This document shows, piece by piece, positions 46,030 through 54,714 of a stretch of 64,000 bases of DNA. The translations under genes were made by a program, and so were the position numbers. A model generated the notes under the pieces. The model was not told the origin of the DNA, did no database searches, and worked only from the letters and a program-made list of their open reading frames with translations. The first letter of the stretch is position 1. Every line of letters begins with the position of its first letter. The stretch is from Pseudomonas kermanshahensis (GTDB lineage Bacteria; Pseudomonadota; Gammaproteobacteria; Pseudomonadales; Pseudomonadaceae), in contig NZ_JABWRY020000001.1 in NCBI RefSeq assembly GCF_014269205.2, forward strand, positions 4,030,001 through 4,094,000, written 5' to 3'.

Positions 46030-46689
46030 TCAGCCGCGCTCGGGCTGGAAGCGCACCACAAAGCCTTTGAGGCTGTGCTTGCGGTTGATTGCATCACGTA
46101 CGCGCTCAGCCTCGGCGCGCTCGATCAGTGGCCCGACATACACCCGGTTCATACCACCCGCCGAGCGGATGTAGGCGTTGTAGCCCTGGCTTCGCAACGT
46201 CTGCTGCAGGCTTTCAGCCCCGGCACGATTGGAAAGGCTGGCCAGCTGGATAGACCAACTGACCGGCAACCCATTCACGTCGATCTTAGACGGCGCTGCC
46301 GGCTTGGCGGCGGCAACGGCAGGCGCAGGGGTGGCGGCCGGTGTGGCTTCAACCTTGGGCGCTGGCGGCTTGGCAGCCTGGGCCTGCGTTTGCGTCTGCG
46401 GGGATGGCGTAATCGGCTGGCTAGGCGTGCTGGCTGGCGCGGTAGACTCGTCAACCACCACCGGTGGCTGCTGCGGCTCCTCTGCAAGCACCTGCGGCTC
46501 CGGCACGGCGACCGGCTCCACTTGCACCTCTGGCAGGCTCGGCATGGCCGGCGCCTGCGGGGCCTCGACACGCACCTGGCGCATCTCGTCCTCGCGGGTG
46601 AACAGCATCGGCAGGAAGATCACCGCCAGCGCCACCAGCACCAACGCACCTACCATGCGCTGTTTCATCCCTTTATCCAGCACTGCCAT
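46030..46689 (-). CDS. dedD: SPOR domain protein, DedD-like
   Basis: A 219-residue inner-membrane division-associated protein. One N-terminal helix (about 10-27), a Pro/Ala/Val-rich periplasmic linker (about 40-135), then the peptidoglycan-binding SPOR domain (about 140-215; WSIQLASLSNRAGAESLQQT, YVGPLIERAEAERV). It is 4 bp after folC in the accD-folC-dedD-cvpA-purF order. Confidence 0.92.
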   Translation of the reverse strand: MAVLDKGMKQRMVGALVLVALAVIFLPMLFTREDEMRQVRVEAPQAPAMPSLPEVQVEPVAVPEPQVLAEEPQQPPVVVDESTAPASTPSQPITPSPQTQTQAQAAKPPAPKVEATPAATPAPAVAAAKPAAPSKIDVNGLPVSWSIQLASLSNRAGAESLQQTLRSQGYNAYIRSAGGMNRVYVGPLIERAEAERVRDAINRKHSLKGFVVRFQPERG

Positions 46690-46693
46690 CTAC

Positions 46694-47980
46694 TCAACCC
46701 TCCGGGGCCTGCCGCGCCAACCACTCCAGGGCCTGGGCGACACAGAAAAACGAACCGAACAGCAGGACCTGATCATCCGCCGTCGCCTGCGCGCATTGCC
46801 CTTCGAGGGCCGCGTCGACGCTGGCATAAGACTTCACTGCGGCGCCGAGGTTCGTCAAGGCGTCAGCCAGTTCTGCGGCCGGACGGCTGCGCGGCGTGTC
46901 CAGCGGTGCGACCGCCCAGTCGTCGACCAGCGCCTGCAAAGGCTCGACAACGCCCGGCAGGTCCTTGTCGGCCAGCAGGCCGAACACTGCCAGGCGGCGC
47001 CCCTTGACCGGCCTTACCGCCAGGCGCCGTGCCAGGTACGCCGCAGCATGCGGGTTATGGCCGACATCCAGCAACAGCTCCACACGCTTGCCCTGCCAGC
47101 GCGCTTCACGGCGATCGAGGCGACCGGTGATACGGGTATCGAGCAGCGCCTGGCGCAATTGACCGGCATCCCAGGGCAGGCCCATCAACAGGTAGGCCTG
47201 TAGGGCCAGGGTGGCGTTTTCCATGGGCAGGTCTAGCAACGGCAGATCGCGCAATGCTACCAGCGCACCTTCGGCCGTGGTCCCACGCCAGTGCCAGCTG
47301 TCGCCTGTGCTTTCCAGGTCGAAGTCACGCCCACGCAAGAACAACGGCGCCGCCAGCTCATGGGCCTTGTCCAGCAAGGGCTGCGGCGGGTCAAGGTCGC
47401 CACACAGCGCCGGCTTGCCAGCGCGGAAGATGCCGGCCTTTTCGAAAGCGACAAGCTCACGCGTATCACCCAGGTAATCGACATGGTCGACGCCGATGCT
47501 GGTCACCAGCGCCAGGTCGGCATCCACCACGTTCACGGTGTCCAGACGGCCACCGAGCCCCACTTCGAGCACCACGGCATCCAGCTTGGACTGGTAGAAC
47601 AACCAGAACGCCGCCAGGGTGCCCATCTCGAAATAGGTCAGGGAAATGTCGCCTCGCGCCGCCTCGACGGCGGCGAAGGCTTCGCACAGGCGCTCATCAC
47701 TGGCCTCTTGGCCATCGATGAGCACCCGCTCGTTGTAACGCAACAGGTGTGGCGAGCTGTACACGCCCACCTTGAGCCCCTGGGCACGCAGCATCGCGGC
47801 GACGAAGGCGCAGGTGGAACCCTTGCCATTGGTGCCGGTGACGGTCACCACGCGCGGCGCCAACTTGCCCAGCGCCAGGCGGGCAAGCACGTTCTGCGAA
47901 CGCTCCAGCCCCATGTCGATGGCCGAAGGGTGCAACTGCTCGAGGTAGGCGAGCCATTCGCCCAGGGATCGTTGTTTCAT
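46694..47980 (-). CDS. folC: Bifunctional folylpolyglutamate synthase/dihydrofolate synthase
   Basis: A Mur-ligase-fold enzyme of 428 residues, adding glutamate to dihydropteroate and folates. Visible are TVTGTNGKGSTCAFV (P-loop, about 42-56), YFEMGTLAAFWLF and EVGLGGRLDTVN. ATG 47980 shares bases with the accD stop codon (TGATG); a GTG at 47983 is an alternative with a GTGA overlap. Confidence 0.95.
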   Translation of the reverse strand: MKQRSLGEWLAYLEQLHPSAIDMGLERSQNVLARLALGKLAPRVVTVTGTNGKGSTCAFVAAMLRAQGLKVGVYSSPHLLRYNERVLIDGQEASDERLCEAFAAVEAARGDISLTYFEMGTLAAFWLFYQSKLDAVVLEVGLGGRLDTVNVVDADLALVTSIGVDHVDYLGDTRELVAFEKAGIFRAGKPALCGDLDPPQPLLDKAHELAAPLFLRGRDFDLESTGDSWHWRGTTAEGALVALRDLPLLDLPMENATLALQAYLLMGLPWDAGQLRQALLDTRITGRLDRREARWQGKRVELLLDVGHNPHAAAYLARRLAVRPVKGRRLAVFGLLADKDLPGVVEPLQALVDDWAVAPLDTPRSRPAAELADALTNLGAAVKSYASVDAALEGQCAQATADDQVLLFGSFFCVAQALEWLARQAPEG

Positions 47981-48873
47981 CACGCGACCGCAGCCGCCTC
48001 ACGTGCCTGCTCCGGGGTTTCCTGGCCGGTCATCTGCGCCAGCAGACGGGCCAGGCGCGGGCGCAGTTCGCCACGGGAGATGATCAGGTCGATAGCGCCG
48101 TGTTCCAGCAGGAACTCGCTGCGCTGGAAGCCTTCTGGCAGCTTCTCGCGTACGGTCTGCTCGATCACGCGCGGGCCGGCAAAGCCGATCAGTGCCTTGG
48201 GCTCGCCGACGATGACGTCGCCCAGCATCGCCAGGCTGGCGGAAACGCCGCCGTAGACCGGGTCGGTCAGCACGGAGATGAACGGAATGCCTTCTTCACG
48301 CAGGCGCGCCAGCACAGCCGAGGTCTTGGCCATCTGCATCAGCGAGATCAGCGCTTCCTGCATACGTGCGCCACCGGAGGCCGAGAAACAGACCATTGGG
48401 CAGCGGTTTTCCAAGGCGTAGTTGGCGGCGCGAACGAAACGCTCACCGACGATGGCACCCATGGAGCCGCCCATGAAGGAGAATTCGAACGCGCTGACCA
48501 CGATCGGCATGCCCATCAGGGTACCGCTCATGGAGATCAGCGCGTCTTTTTCGCCGGTCTGCTTCTGCGCACCGGTGAGGCGGTCCTTGTACTTCTTGCC
48601 ATCGCGGAATTTCAGGCGGTCGACCGGCTCCAGCTCGGCGCCCAGCTCAGCACGGCCTTCGGCGTCGAGGAAGATGTCGATACGCGCACGTGCGCCGATG
48701 CGCATGTGGTGGTTGCACTTAGGGCAGACATCAAGGGTCTTTTCCAGCTCCGGACGATACAGCACGGCCTCGCAAGCCGGGCACTTGTGCCACAGGCCTT
48801 CAGGCACCGAGCTCTTCTTCACCTCGGAACGCATGATCGAAGGGATCAGTTTGTCGACTAACCAGTTGCTCAT
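47980..48873 (-). CDS. accD: Acetyl-CoA carboxylase carboxyltransferase subunit beta
   Basis: A 297-residue beta subunit of the carboxyltransferase in fatty-acid synthesis. The N-terminal zinc ribbon CPAC...CPKC is at about residues 31-53, and the crotonase-like core carries [23 protein letters not shown] 48873 ([12 protein letters not shown]) has GGAGAAAG upstream and is the family start; a longer frame to 48939 is not used. Confidence 0.96.
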   Translation of the reverse strand: MSNWLVDKLIPSIMRSEVKKSSVPEGLWHKCPACEAVLYRPELEKTLDVCPKCNHHMRIGARARIDIFLDAEGRAELGAELEPVDRLKFRDGKKYKDRLTGAQKQTGEKDALISMSGTLMGMPIVVSAFEFSFMGGSMGAIVGERFVRAANYALENRCPMVCFSASGGARMQEALISLMQMAKTSAVLARLREEGIPFISVLTDPVYGGVSASLAMLGDVIVGEPKALIGFAGPRVIEQTVREKLPEGFQRSEFLLEHGAIDLIISRGELRPRLARLLAQMTGQETPEQAREAAAVA

Positions 48874-48902
48874 GCTTTCTTTCTCCAGTATCGGCGGGCG
48901 GG

Positions 48903-48919
48903 GGCCGGCGTAACCGGCC
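48903..48919 (-). promoter_or_regulatory. Hairpin in the accD leader
   Basis: GGCCGG-N5-CCGGCC, 30 bp upstream of the accD start. The 13-mer GTATCGGCGGGCG occurs at 48888-48900 and again at 49020-49032 within the 218-bp leader between trpF and accD. A role in accD expression is only inferred. Confidence 0.4.
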
Positions 48920-49091
48920 TGCCCTGCCCTTGAGCTCAAAATCTTTTATGAAACGATGATGGAACGGCCGCCGGGGCTTCCGACGCGCCGCGCCACCGTT
49001 AATGTGTTGTTCGCCCACCGTATCGGCGGGCGCCCCGCAGGGGCTGCGATAGCTATGGACGATGGTGCGCCGCCAACCGTCACATCCACCG

Positions 49092-49712
49092 TCACGCCTG
49101 TTTCACCGCACGCATGAAGGCTTCGATCTTTGCCGCATCCTTGATGCCCTTGGCCTGCTCCACCCCGCCGCTGACATCCACCGCATAAGGCCTGACCTGG
49201 GCAATGGCCCGGCCGACATTCTGCGCGTCCAGGCCACCGGCCAGGATGATCGGCTTGCTCAGGCGCGCCGGCACCAGCGACCAGTCAAAGGCTTCACCCG
49301 TGCCCCCGGGCACGCCGGGCACATAGGTGTCCAGCAAGATACCGCGGGCGCCAGCATAAAGCCGGCAGGCCGCTTCCAGATCATCACCCGGACGCACGCG
49401 CAGGGCCTTGATCCAGGGGCGATGGAAGCCTTCACAGTCTTGCGGGGTTTCGTCGCCGTGGAACTGTAGCAGGTCCAGGGGAACCACTTCGAGGATCTCG
49501 TTCAGCTCGCAACGCGAGGCGTTGACGAACAACCCGACGGTGGTCACGAACGGCGGCAGCTCGGCAATGATCGCGCGCGCCTGGCGCACGTCCACGGCAC
49601 GCGGGCTCTTGGCGTAGAAGACGAAGCCGATGGCATCGGCCCCCGCCTCGGCGGCAGCCAGCGCGTCTTCGATGCGGGTAATCCCGCAGATCTTGCTGCG
49701 AACGTTGCTCAT
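49092..49712 (-). CDS. trpF: Phosphoribosylanthranilate isomerase
   Basis: A 206-residue (beta/alpha)8 isomerase of tryptophan synthesis. The catalytic Cys is in SKICGITR (about 6-13) and the Asp in the LLDTYVPG strand; [13 protein letters not shown] and [11 protein letters not shown] bind the phosphate. It sits between truA and accD, apart from other trp genes, as is normal in Pseudomonas. Confidence 0.96.
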   Translation of the reverse strand: MSNVRSKICGITRIEDALAAAEAGADAIGFVFYAKSPRAVDVRQARAIIAELPPFVTTVGLFVNASRCELNEILEVVPLDLLQFHGDETPQDCEGFHRPWIKALRVRPGDDLEAACRLYAGARGILLDTYVPGVPGGTGEAFDWSLVPARLSKPIILAGGLDAQNVGRAIAQVRPYAVDVSGGVEQAKGIKDAAKIEAFMRAVKQA

Positions 49713-49771
49713 GGACTGCGAACCCTGCTGTTTCGGTGAAGGCCGGATGTTAGCAAAAGGCTTTTGGCCCG

Positions 49772-50629
49772 TCAGTCTGCCAATGCCTCGTAGCCGGTCA
49801 AAAAGTGTGGGCCGATGTAACGCTGGGGCAATTGAAAGGCTTCGGGGTATTCCACTTGCACCAGGTACAAACCGTACGGGTGTGCCGTCACCCCACCCTC
49901 GCGGCGGTTGCGCCCTTCCAGTACTTCCCGCGCCCAGGTGGCGGGCCGCTCACCCGCGCCGATGGTCATCAACACACCGGCGATGTTACGCACCATGTGG
50001 TGCAGGAACGCCGTGGCGCGCACGTCCAGCACGATCATCTGGCCATGGCGGGTGACGCGCAGGTGATGGATGTGTTTGATCGGCGACTTGGCTTGGCACT
50101 GGCTGGCGCGGAAGGCGCTGAAGTCATGGGTACCGAGCAGGAACTCGGCGGCTTCGGCCATGCGCTCGACATCCAGCGGGCGGTGGTTCCAGGTCACCTC
50201 CTCGGCCAGGTGCGCGGGGCGGATCGGGTCGTTGTAGATGACGTAGCGGTAACGCCGGGCGGTGGCCTTGAAGCGGGCATGGAAGTCCGCCGGCATCGGG
50301 CGCGACCAGACCACACTGATGTCGTGGGGCAGGTTGAAATTGGTGCCCAGGGTCCAGGCGCGCTCATCGCGGATGGCGCGCGTGTCGAAGTGCACGATTT
50401 GCCCGCAACCGTGAACCCCGGCATCAGTACGCCCGGCACAGATCACGGAAATCGGCTCGTTCGCGACTTTCGACAACGCCTGCTCGAGGGCTTGCTGGAC
50501 GCTGGGCACGCCGCTGGCCTGGCGCTGCCAGCCGCGGTAGCGCGAGCCCTTGTATTCCACGCCCAGGGCGATGCGGGAGTAGCCTTCAGCCGCAGATTCG
50601 GCGGTGGTGTCGATGATGTCCAAAAGCAT
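49772..50629 (-). CDS. truA: tRNA pseudouridine(38-40) synthase
   Basis: A 285-residue TruA. The catalytic Asp is in [11 protein letters not shown], and the [10 protein letters not shown] and HNFSAFR-like [11 protein letters not shown] motifs are present. It modifies U38-40 in tRNA anticodon arms. It follows fimV and is 59 bp before trpF. Confidence 0.96.
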   Translation of the reverse strand: MLLDIIDTTAESAAEGYSRIALGVEYKGSRYRGWQRQASGVPSVQQALEQALSKVANEPISVICAGRTDAGVHGCGQIVHFDTRAIRDERAWTLGTNFNLPHDISVVWSRPMPADFHARFKATARRYRYVIYNDPIRPAHLAEEVTWNHRPLDVERMAEAAEFLLGTHDFSAFRASQCQAKSPIKHIHHLRVTRHGQMIVLDVRATAFLHHMVRNIAGVLMTIGAGERPATWAREVLEGRNRREGGVTAHPYGLYLVQVEYPEAFQLPQRYIGPHFLTGYEALAD

Positions 50630-50670
50630 GAAACCTGTGGTGATTACGCAATGGCGGGATTATAACGACA

Positions 50671-50694
50671 ACGGCAGCCCTGTTGGGCTGCCGT
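50671..50694 (-). terminator. Terminator-like hairpin after fimV
   Basis: ACGGCAGCCC-TGTT-GGGCTGCCGT, a perfect 10-bp stem with 4-nt loop, 46 bp past the fimV stop and before truA. The following bases on the minus strand (TGTCGTTATAATC) are only weakly T-rich and contain a -10-like TATAAT for truA. Confidence 0.75.
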
Positions 50695-50739
50695 TGGGGG
50701 TGGTTACATCTGTTTAGCCGCGAGACCTCAGAACGGGGC

Positions 50740-53430
50740 TCAGACCAACCGAGACAACAGGTCCTCGGCTTCCTGACGCTGCGTCCCGTCGCCGTCCTTG
50801 ACGACTTCATCGAGGATGTCACGGGCGCCCTGGTGGTCGCCCATGTCGATGTAGGCGCGCGCCAGGTCGAGCTTGGTGGCGACTTCATCACTGCCAGAGA
50901 AGAAGTCGAAGTCCAAGTCGTCCAGCGGCTCGGGCTCGGGCTGCTCAACGGCGTCTTCAGCGGTGAAGTGCGGTTCCAGCGAAGGCGACTCGAGGTTCTG
51001 GGACAGCTTGTCCAGCTCCGCGTTGACGTCATCCAGCTCCGAAGCAAAGCTCTTGGCAGCCGGCGAGTCATCCTCCAGCGACAGCGAAAGGTCGAAGTCC
51101 GACGGCAGGTCCAGTTCGGTGGTCGGGTCAAACGCCGGCACGCTGTCGAAGGCTGCCAGCTCGTCGGCAACGTCTACCGGCGTCTGTTCGGCGACAGCCG
51201 GGGCTACGGGCTCGCTGACGTCGAGGTCGAAATCATCCAGATCGGCAACGGGCTGCGGCTCGGCCTGCGCCAGCATCGCCTCGAAATCAGCATCGGCATC
51301 GGCTGCGACGTCTGTTACAGCGTCAGCTTGCAGCTCAGTCTCTACGGCAGCGGGCTGTTCCTCTACCTGCACTTCGTCCAGCACTGGCTCGTCGAGCAGC
51401 GGCGCTGCCAACGGGTCTTCCTCGGGCAGGTCTTCACCCAGACTCAGGTCGAAGTCACTGTCCAGATCCGACGCATCAAGCGCTGGAACTTCGCTGATGG
51501 CCTCGACCTCAGGCTCAACGATGTCGTCCAGCGCTTGCTCTGCGACGAAATCGGGCTCCGACAGCACCTCTGGCTCGGCCTCTGACGCGCCCTCGGGCAC
51601 GATGTCTTCAACCACCGGCGCCTCAGGCTGGTCCTGCAGCAGGCCCTGCACGTACTGCTCATCCATCTCGGCAGCCAACGCTGCCGCACCCAAACCGGCG
51701 GCGGCCAGCCCCAGCATGGCTGGGAAACGGCCTTTGAGTTCGTCAACCTGAGCAACATTCTGCTCAGTCGCTGGCAGCACACGCTCCTGCTCGACGAACG
51801 CACTGTGATCACCCTGACGGGCATACACTTCCATCAGTTTCAGGCGCAGTACGTCACGCTCAGGCGCTGCGGCAAGGGCCGTCTCAAGCAGCTCGGCGGC
51901 ATGGTTCAGGCGGCCGCTTTGCAGGCTTTGCTCGACTTCCGCCAACAGGGCGGCCGTCGTGTCTGGCTGCGGCGCTGGCTCGGCGAGCGCGACCGCGGGC
52001 TTTTCTGCAGCAGTGGCGGCAGCAGCAGACGCCGCGACCACCGCTGGCGACAGCGTTACGCTCGGCGCAGAGACCTCCAGGCCTTCAAAGCTGTCGGCAT
52101 CGATATCCAGGCCCGCACCCTGCTCTTCCTCAGCCAAGGCCCGCGCCATGCGCAGGTGTTTCTCGGCTTCTTCCTGGGCCTTGCGCTTGCGCATCAACAG
52201 CACCAGCAGCAGCAACAGCACGAGGAACGCAGACCCTGCAATCAGCCACAGCAGCAACGGGTTGCCAAGCACGCCGTCAGCGCGCGGCTGGGCGTCAGGC
52301 ACACTGGCCGGCGCAGTATCGACGGCCGCCGGTGCAGGTTTTACGTCCGGCTCGGCGTTAGCTGCCGGATTGGCCGGCGCAGGCTCGCCTGGCAGCGCAG
52401 CGGCGACTGGCGCCTCACCTGCTGCGCCCTGGGCTTCAAGCCGGGCCAACTGGTCGTTTTTCAGTGCGATCAGACGCTGCAGCTTGTCCAGTTGGCTCTG
52501 CAGGTCCGCCATGCGGCTCTTGAGCTCATCGTTGTCACGACGGCTGGTATCGAGGCTTTCCTGGGCCACGGCCAGTTTGTCGTTCAGGCCTTTGGCCGGC
52601 GCAGCACCTGCCTGGTTGCCGGGGCTGACCAGGCGCAGGTTGTCACCCTGGGCAATGCGCTCTGGCGCGGCCTCGGCGGCACCGCGGCGGGTGGCGTCGA
52701 GCTGACGGGCACGCGGCCCCAGGCGCCGGCCTTCACGCCAGGCCGCATACTGCTCGGCCACGTCGCGAACCGCCTCGCCCTGAGCAATGGCCTGGATTTG
52801 TTGCTGGTCGGGCAGGCGCAGTACCTGGCCCACCTTCAACTGGTTGATGTTGTTGCCAATGAAGGCGTCCGGGTTCAGCGCCTGGATCGCAATCATGGTC
52901 TGCTGAATCGAGCCGCCCTGGCTGTTGCGCGCAGCAATCTGCCACAGGGTGTCGCGGCGCTGAGTGGTGTAGCTGCTGGCACCCGTCACTGCGGGTGCAA
53001 CATTGCCTGGCGCAGGCTGCTTGCCCTGGGCCTTGGCCTGGTCGAGCAGGACGCTGTAGTCACGCAGCAGTCGCCCCTGCGGCCACATCACCTGCACCAG
53101 AAACTTGACCACAGACCCCGGCAGCGGCTGGCTGGAGGTGACGCGCAGCACGCTCTTGCCGTTGGGGTTGATCACCGGCGTGAATGTCAGGTCTTCGAGG
53201 TAAGTCGCAAAGGTTACCCCCGCCTTGCTGAACTCTTCCGGCGGCGCCAGGCTGGGCGCCACTTCGGCGGCAGTGAGGTCGCGCACGTCGAGCAATTCGA
53301 TCTCGGCGTCCAGCGGCTGATTCTGTGCCGACTTGAGGGTCAGCTCCCCCAAGCCCAACGCATTGGCCATGCCCGACGACAGCGCCGAGGCAGCCGCCAT
53401 GGCCAGAACCAGTTTGCGAATTCGAAGCAT
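50740..53430 (-). CDS. fimV: FimV family peptidoglycan-binding hub protein
   Basis: An 896-residue polar organiser for type IV pili and motility. Signal peptide (1-24), conserved periplasmic N-domain (LGELTLKSAQNQPLDAEIEL), LysM domain (about 154-208, RRDTLWQIAARNS), coiled coil (about 285-335), membrane helix (about 388-412, LWLIAGSAFLVLLLLLVLLM). Then a very acidic cytosolic region rich in Asp/Glu/Ala, and the C-terminal FimV/TPR motif LDLARAYIDMGDHQGARDIL. Length and order match the family. Confidence 0.94.
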   Translation of the reverse strand: MLRIRKLVLAMAAASALSSGMANALGLGELTLKSAQNQPLDAEIELLDVRDLTAAEVAPSLAPPEEFSKAGVTFATYLEDLTFTPVINPNGKSVLRVTSSQPLPGSVVKFLVQVMWPQGRLLRDYSVLLDQAKAQGKQPAPGNVAPAVTGASSYTTQRRDTLWQIAARNSQGGSIQQTMIAIQALNPDAFIGNNINQLKVGQVLRLPDQQQIQAIAQGEAVRDVAEQYAAWREGRRLGPRARQLDATRRGAAEAAPERIAQGDNLRLVSPGNQAGAAPAKGLNDKLAVAQESLDTSRRDNDELKSRMADLQSQLDKLQRLIALKNDQLARLEAQGAAGEAPVAAALPGEPAPANPAANAEPDVKPAPAAVDTAPASVPDAQPRADGVLGNPLLLWLIAGSAFLVLLLLLVLLMRKRKAQEEAEKHLRMARALAEEEQGAGLDIDADSFEGLEVSAPSVTLSPAVVAASAAAATAAEKPAVALAEPAPQPDTTAALLAEVEQSLQSGRLNHAAELLETALAAAPERDVLRLKLMEVYARQGDHSAFVEQERVLPATEQNVAQVDELKGRFPAMLGLAAAGLGAAALAAEMDEQYVQGLLQDQPEAPVVEDIVPEGASEAEPEVLSEPDFVAEQALDDIVEPEVEAISEVPALDASDLDSDFDLSLGEDLPEEDPLAAPLLDEPVLDEVQVEEQPAAVETELQADAVTDVAADADADFEAMLAQAEPQPVADLDDFDLDVSEPVAPAVAEQTPVDVADELAAFDSVPAFDPTTELDLPSDFDLSLSLEDDSPAAKSFASELDDVNAELDKLSQNLESPSLEPHFTAEDAVEQPEPEPLDDLDFDFFSGSDEVATKLDLARAYIDMGDHQGARDILDEVVKDGDGTQRQEAEDLLSRLV

Positions 53431-53500
53431 GACCTCTTCCCTTGTATGAATCGTCCCGAAACCTGCATGCAGAGCAGGACAAAAGTGCTCGCAGTATCTT

Positions 53501-54505
53501 TTACAGCCTGTGTTTAATCAACAATTGCGCCACTTGCACAGCATTGAGCGCGGCGCCTTTGCGCAGGTTGTCGGTGGTCAGCCAGAGGTTGAGCTGCTGG
53601 TCGTCATCGACACCATGGCGTACACGTCCAACATAGACCACGTCTTGGCCCACTGCGTCACCTACCGGCGTCGGATAATCGTCTCGCTCGACCAGCTCGA
53701 CGCTGTCGGCACTCTCCAACGCAGCATTGACTGCCACCAGGTCTACCGGTTTACGGCTTTGCACCGCCACACTGAAGCTATCGCCGAAAAACACCGGGAC
53801 TTGAATGCAGGTCACGGAAATCTTCAGCTCGGGCTGCCCCAGCAACTCGCGCAGCTCGCTGACAAGACGCCGCTCAAGGCCAGCATGGCCTTGTTCGTCA
53901 ACCGCACCCACCTGGGCCAGCAGGTTGAACGCCACCTGGCGGTCGAAGAAGCGCGGCTCCAACGGGCGAGCATTGAGCAGCTCGGCGGTTTGACGGGCCA
54001 GTTCGTTGACCGCTTCGCGGCCTTGGGCAGAGACCGCCAGGTTGGCCATGACCTGCACCCGTTCGATGTCCAGCAGGCCTTTCAGTGGTGCCAGCGCGAC
54101 AGCCAGGGCAACGGCTGCAGAGCCAGGGCTGGCCAAGCGCGCAGGCAGCTTAAGGTTGGCGATGCTGTCAGCATTGGCTTCCGGCACCACGGCGAGGGCG
54201 TCGTCAAGGCCGCCGGACAGGTCGATGACCGTGCAGCCCGCCTGCTGGGCTTTGTTGGCGAAACTGCGGCTGACGGCAGGGCTGGCAGCGAAGAAGGCCA
54301 GCTTGACCTGGGCGAAATCGAAACTGTCGACTTCACGCACCTTGATCGTTTTGCCTGCGAACATCACGCTGCTGCCCGCCGACTCCATGCTGGCCAGCAG
54401 GTGCAGGGTCGCGACCGGAAATGCCAGCTCTTCGAGGATCTGTACGAGGGTTTCACCGACGCTACCGGTGGCGCCGACGACGGCGATGTCCAGAGGTTGG
54501 GTCAT
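53501..54505 (-). CDS. Aspartate-semialdehyde dehydrogenase-like protein (Usg type), catalytic Cys replaced
   Basis: A 334-residue paralogue of ASADH with an intact N-terminal nucleotide motif VVGATGSVGETL (9-20) and overall family length. Where the catalytic Cys is expected it reads RLASPGSAAV with Ser129, and the family NPNC context is lost. It matches the Usg-type proteins found near asd, fimV and truA in enterobacteria and pseudomonads. A dehydrogenase role is therefore doubtful. It is the nearest minus-strand gene to asd, but the M66 gene now separates them. Confidence 0.85.
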   Translation of the reverse strand: MTQPLDIAVVGATGSVGETLVQILEELAFPVATLHLLASMESAGSSVMFAGKTIKVREVDSFDFAQVKLAFFAASPAVSRSFANKAQQAGCTVIDLSGGLDDALAVVPEANADSIANLKLPARLASPGSAAVALAVALAPLKGLLDIERVQVMANLAVSAQGREAVNELARQTAELLNARPLEPRFFDRQVAFNLLAQVGAVDEQGHAGLERRLVSELRELLGQPELKISVTCIQVPVFFGDSFSVAVQSRKPVDLVAVNAALESADSVELVERDDYPTPVGDAVGQDVVYVGRVRHGVDDDQQLNLWLTTDNLRKGAALNAVQVAQLLIKHRL

Positions 54506-54714
54506 GGAGGGGATCCTTTTGCTGAAACGGCGGGGGGCGGCACTTTACTCGGATTATGGAACAACGAACACCCTCAATACGCCAGCCCCTCTGCGACCGA
54601 CAGTCGAACATCAGGCCGGTGAGAACGACAGGCGCTACCTGACATTTTTGCCAGTTTCGGGATTTCTCGATCGCCACCACTCTCGCATGACGTCTGTTCA
54701 TCAAGGGACACGTT

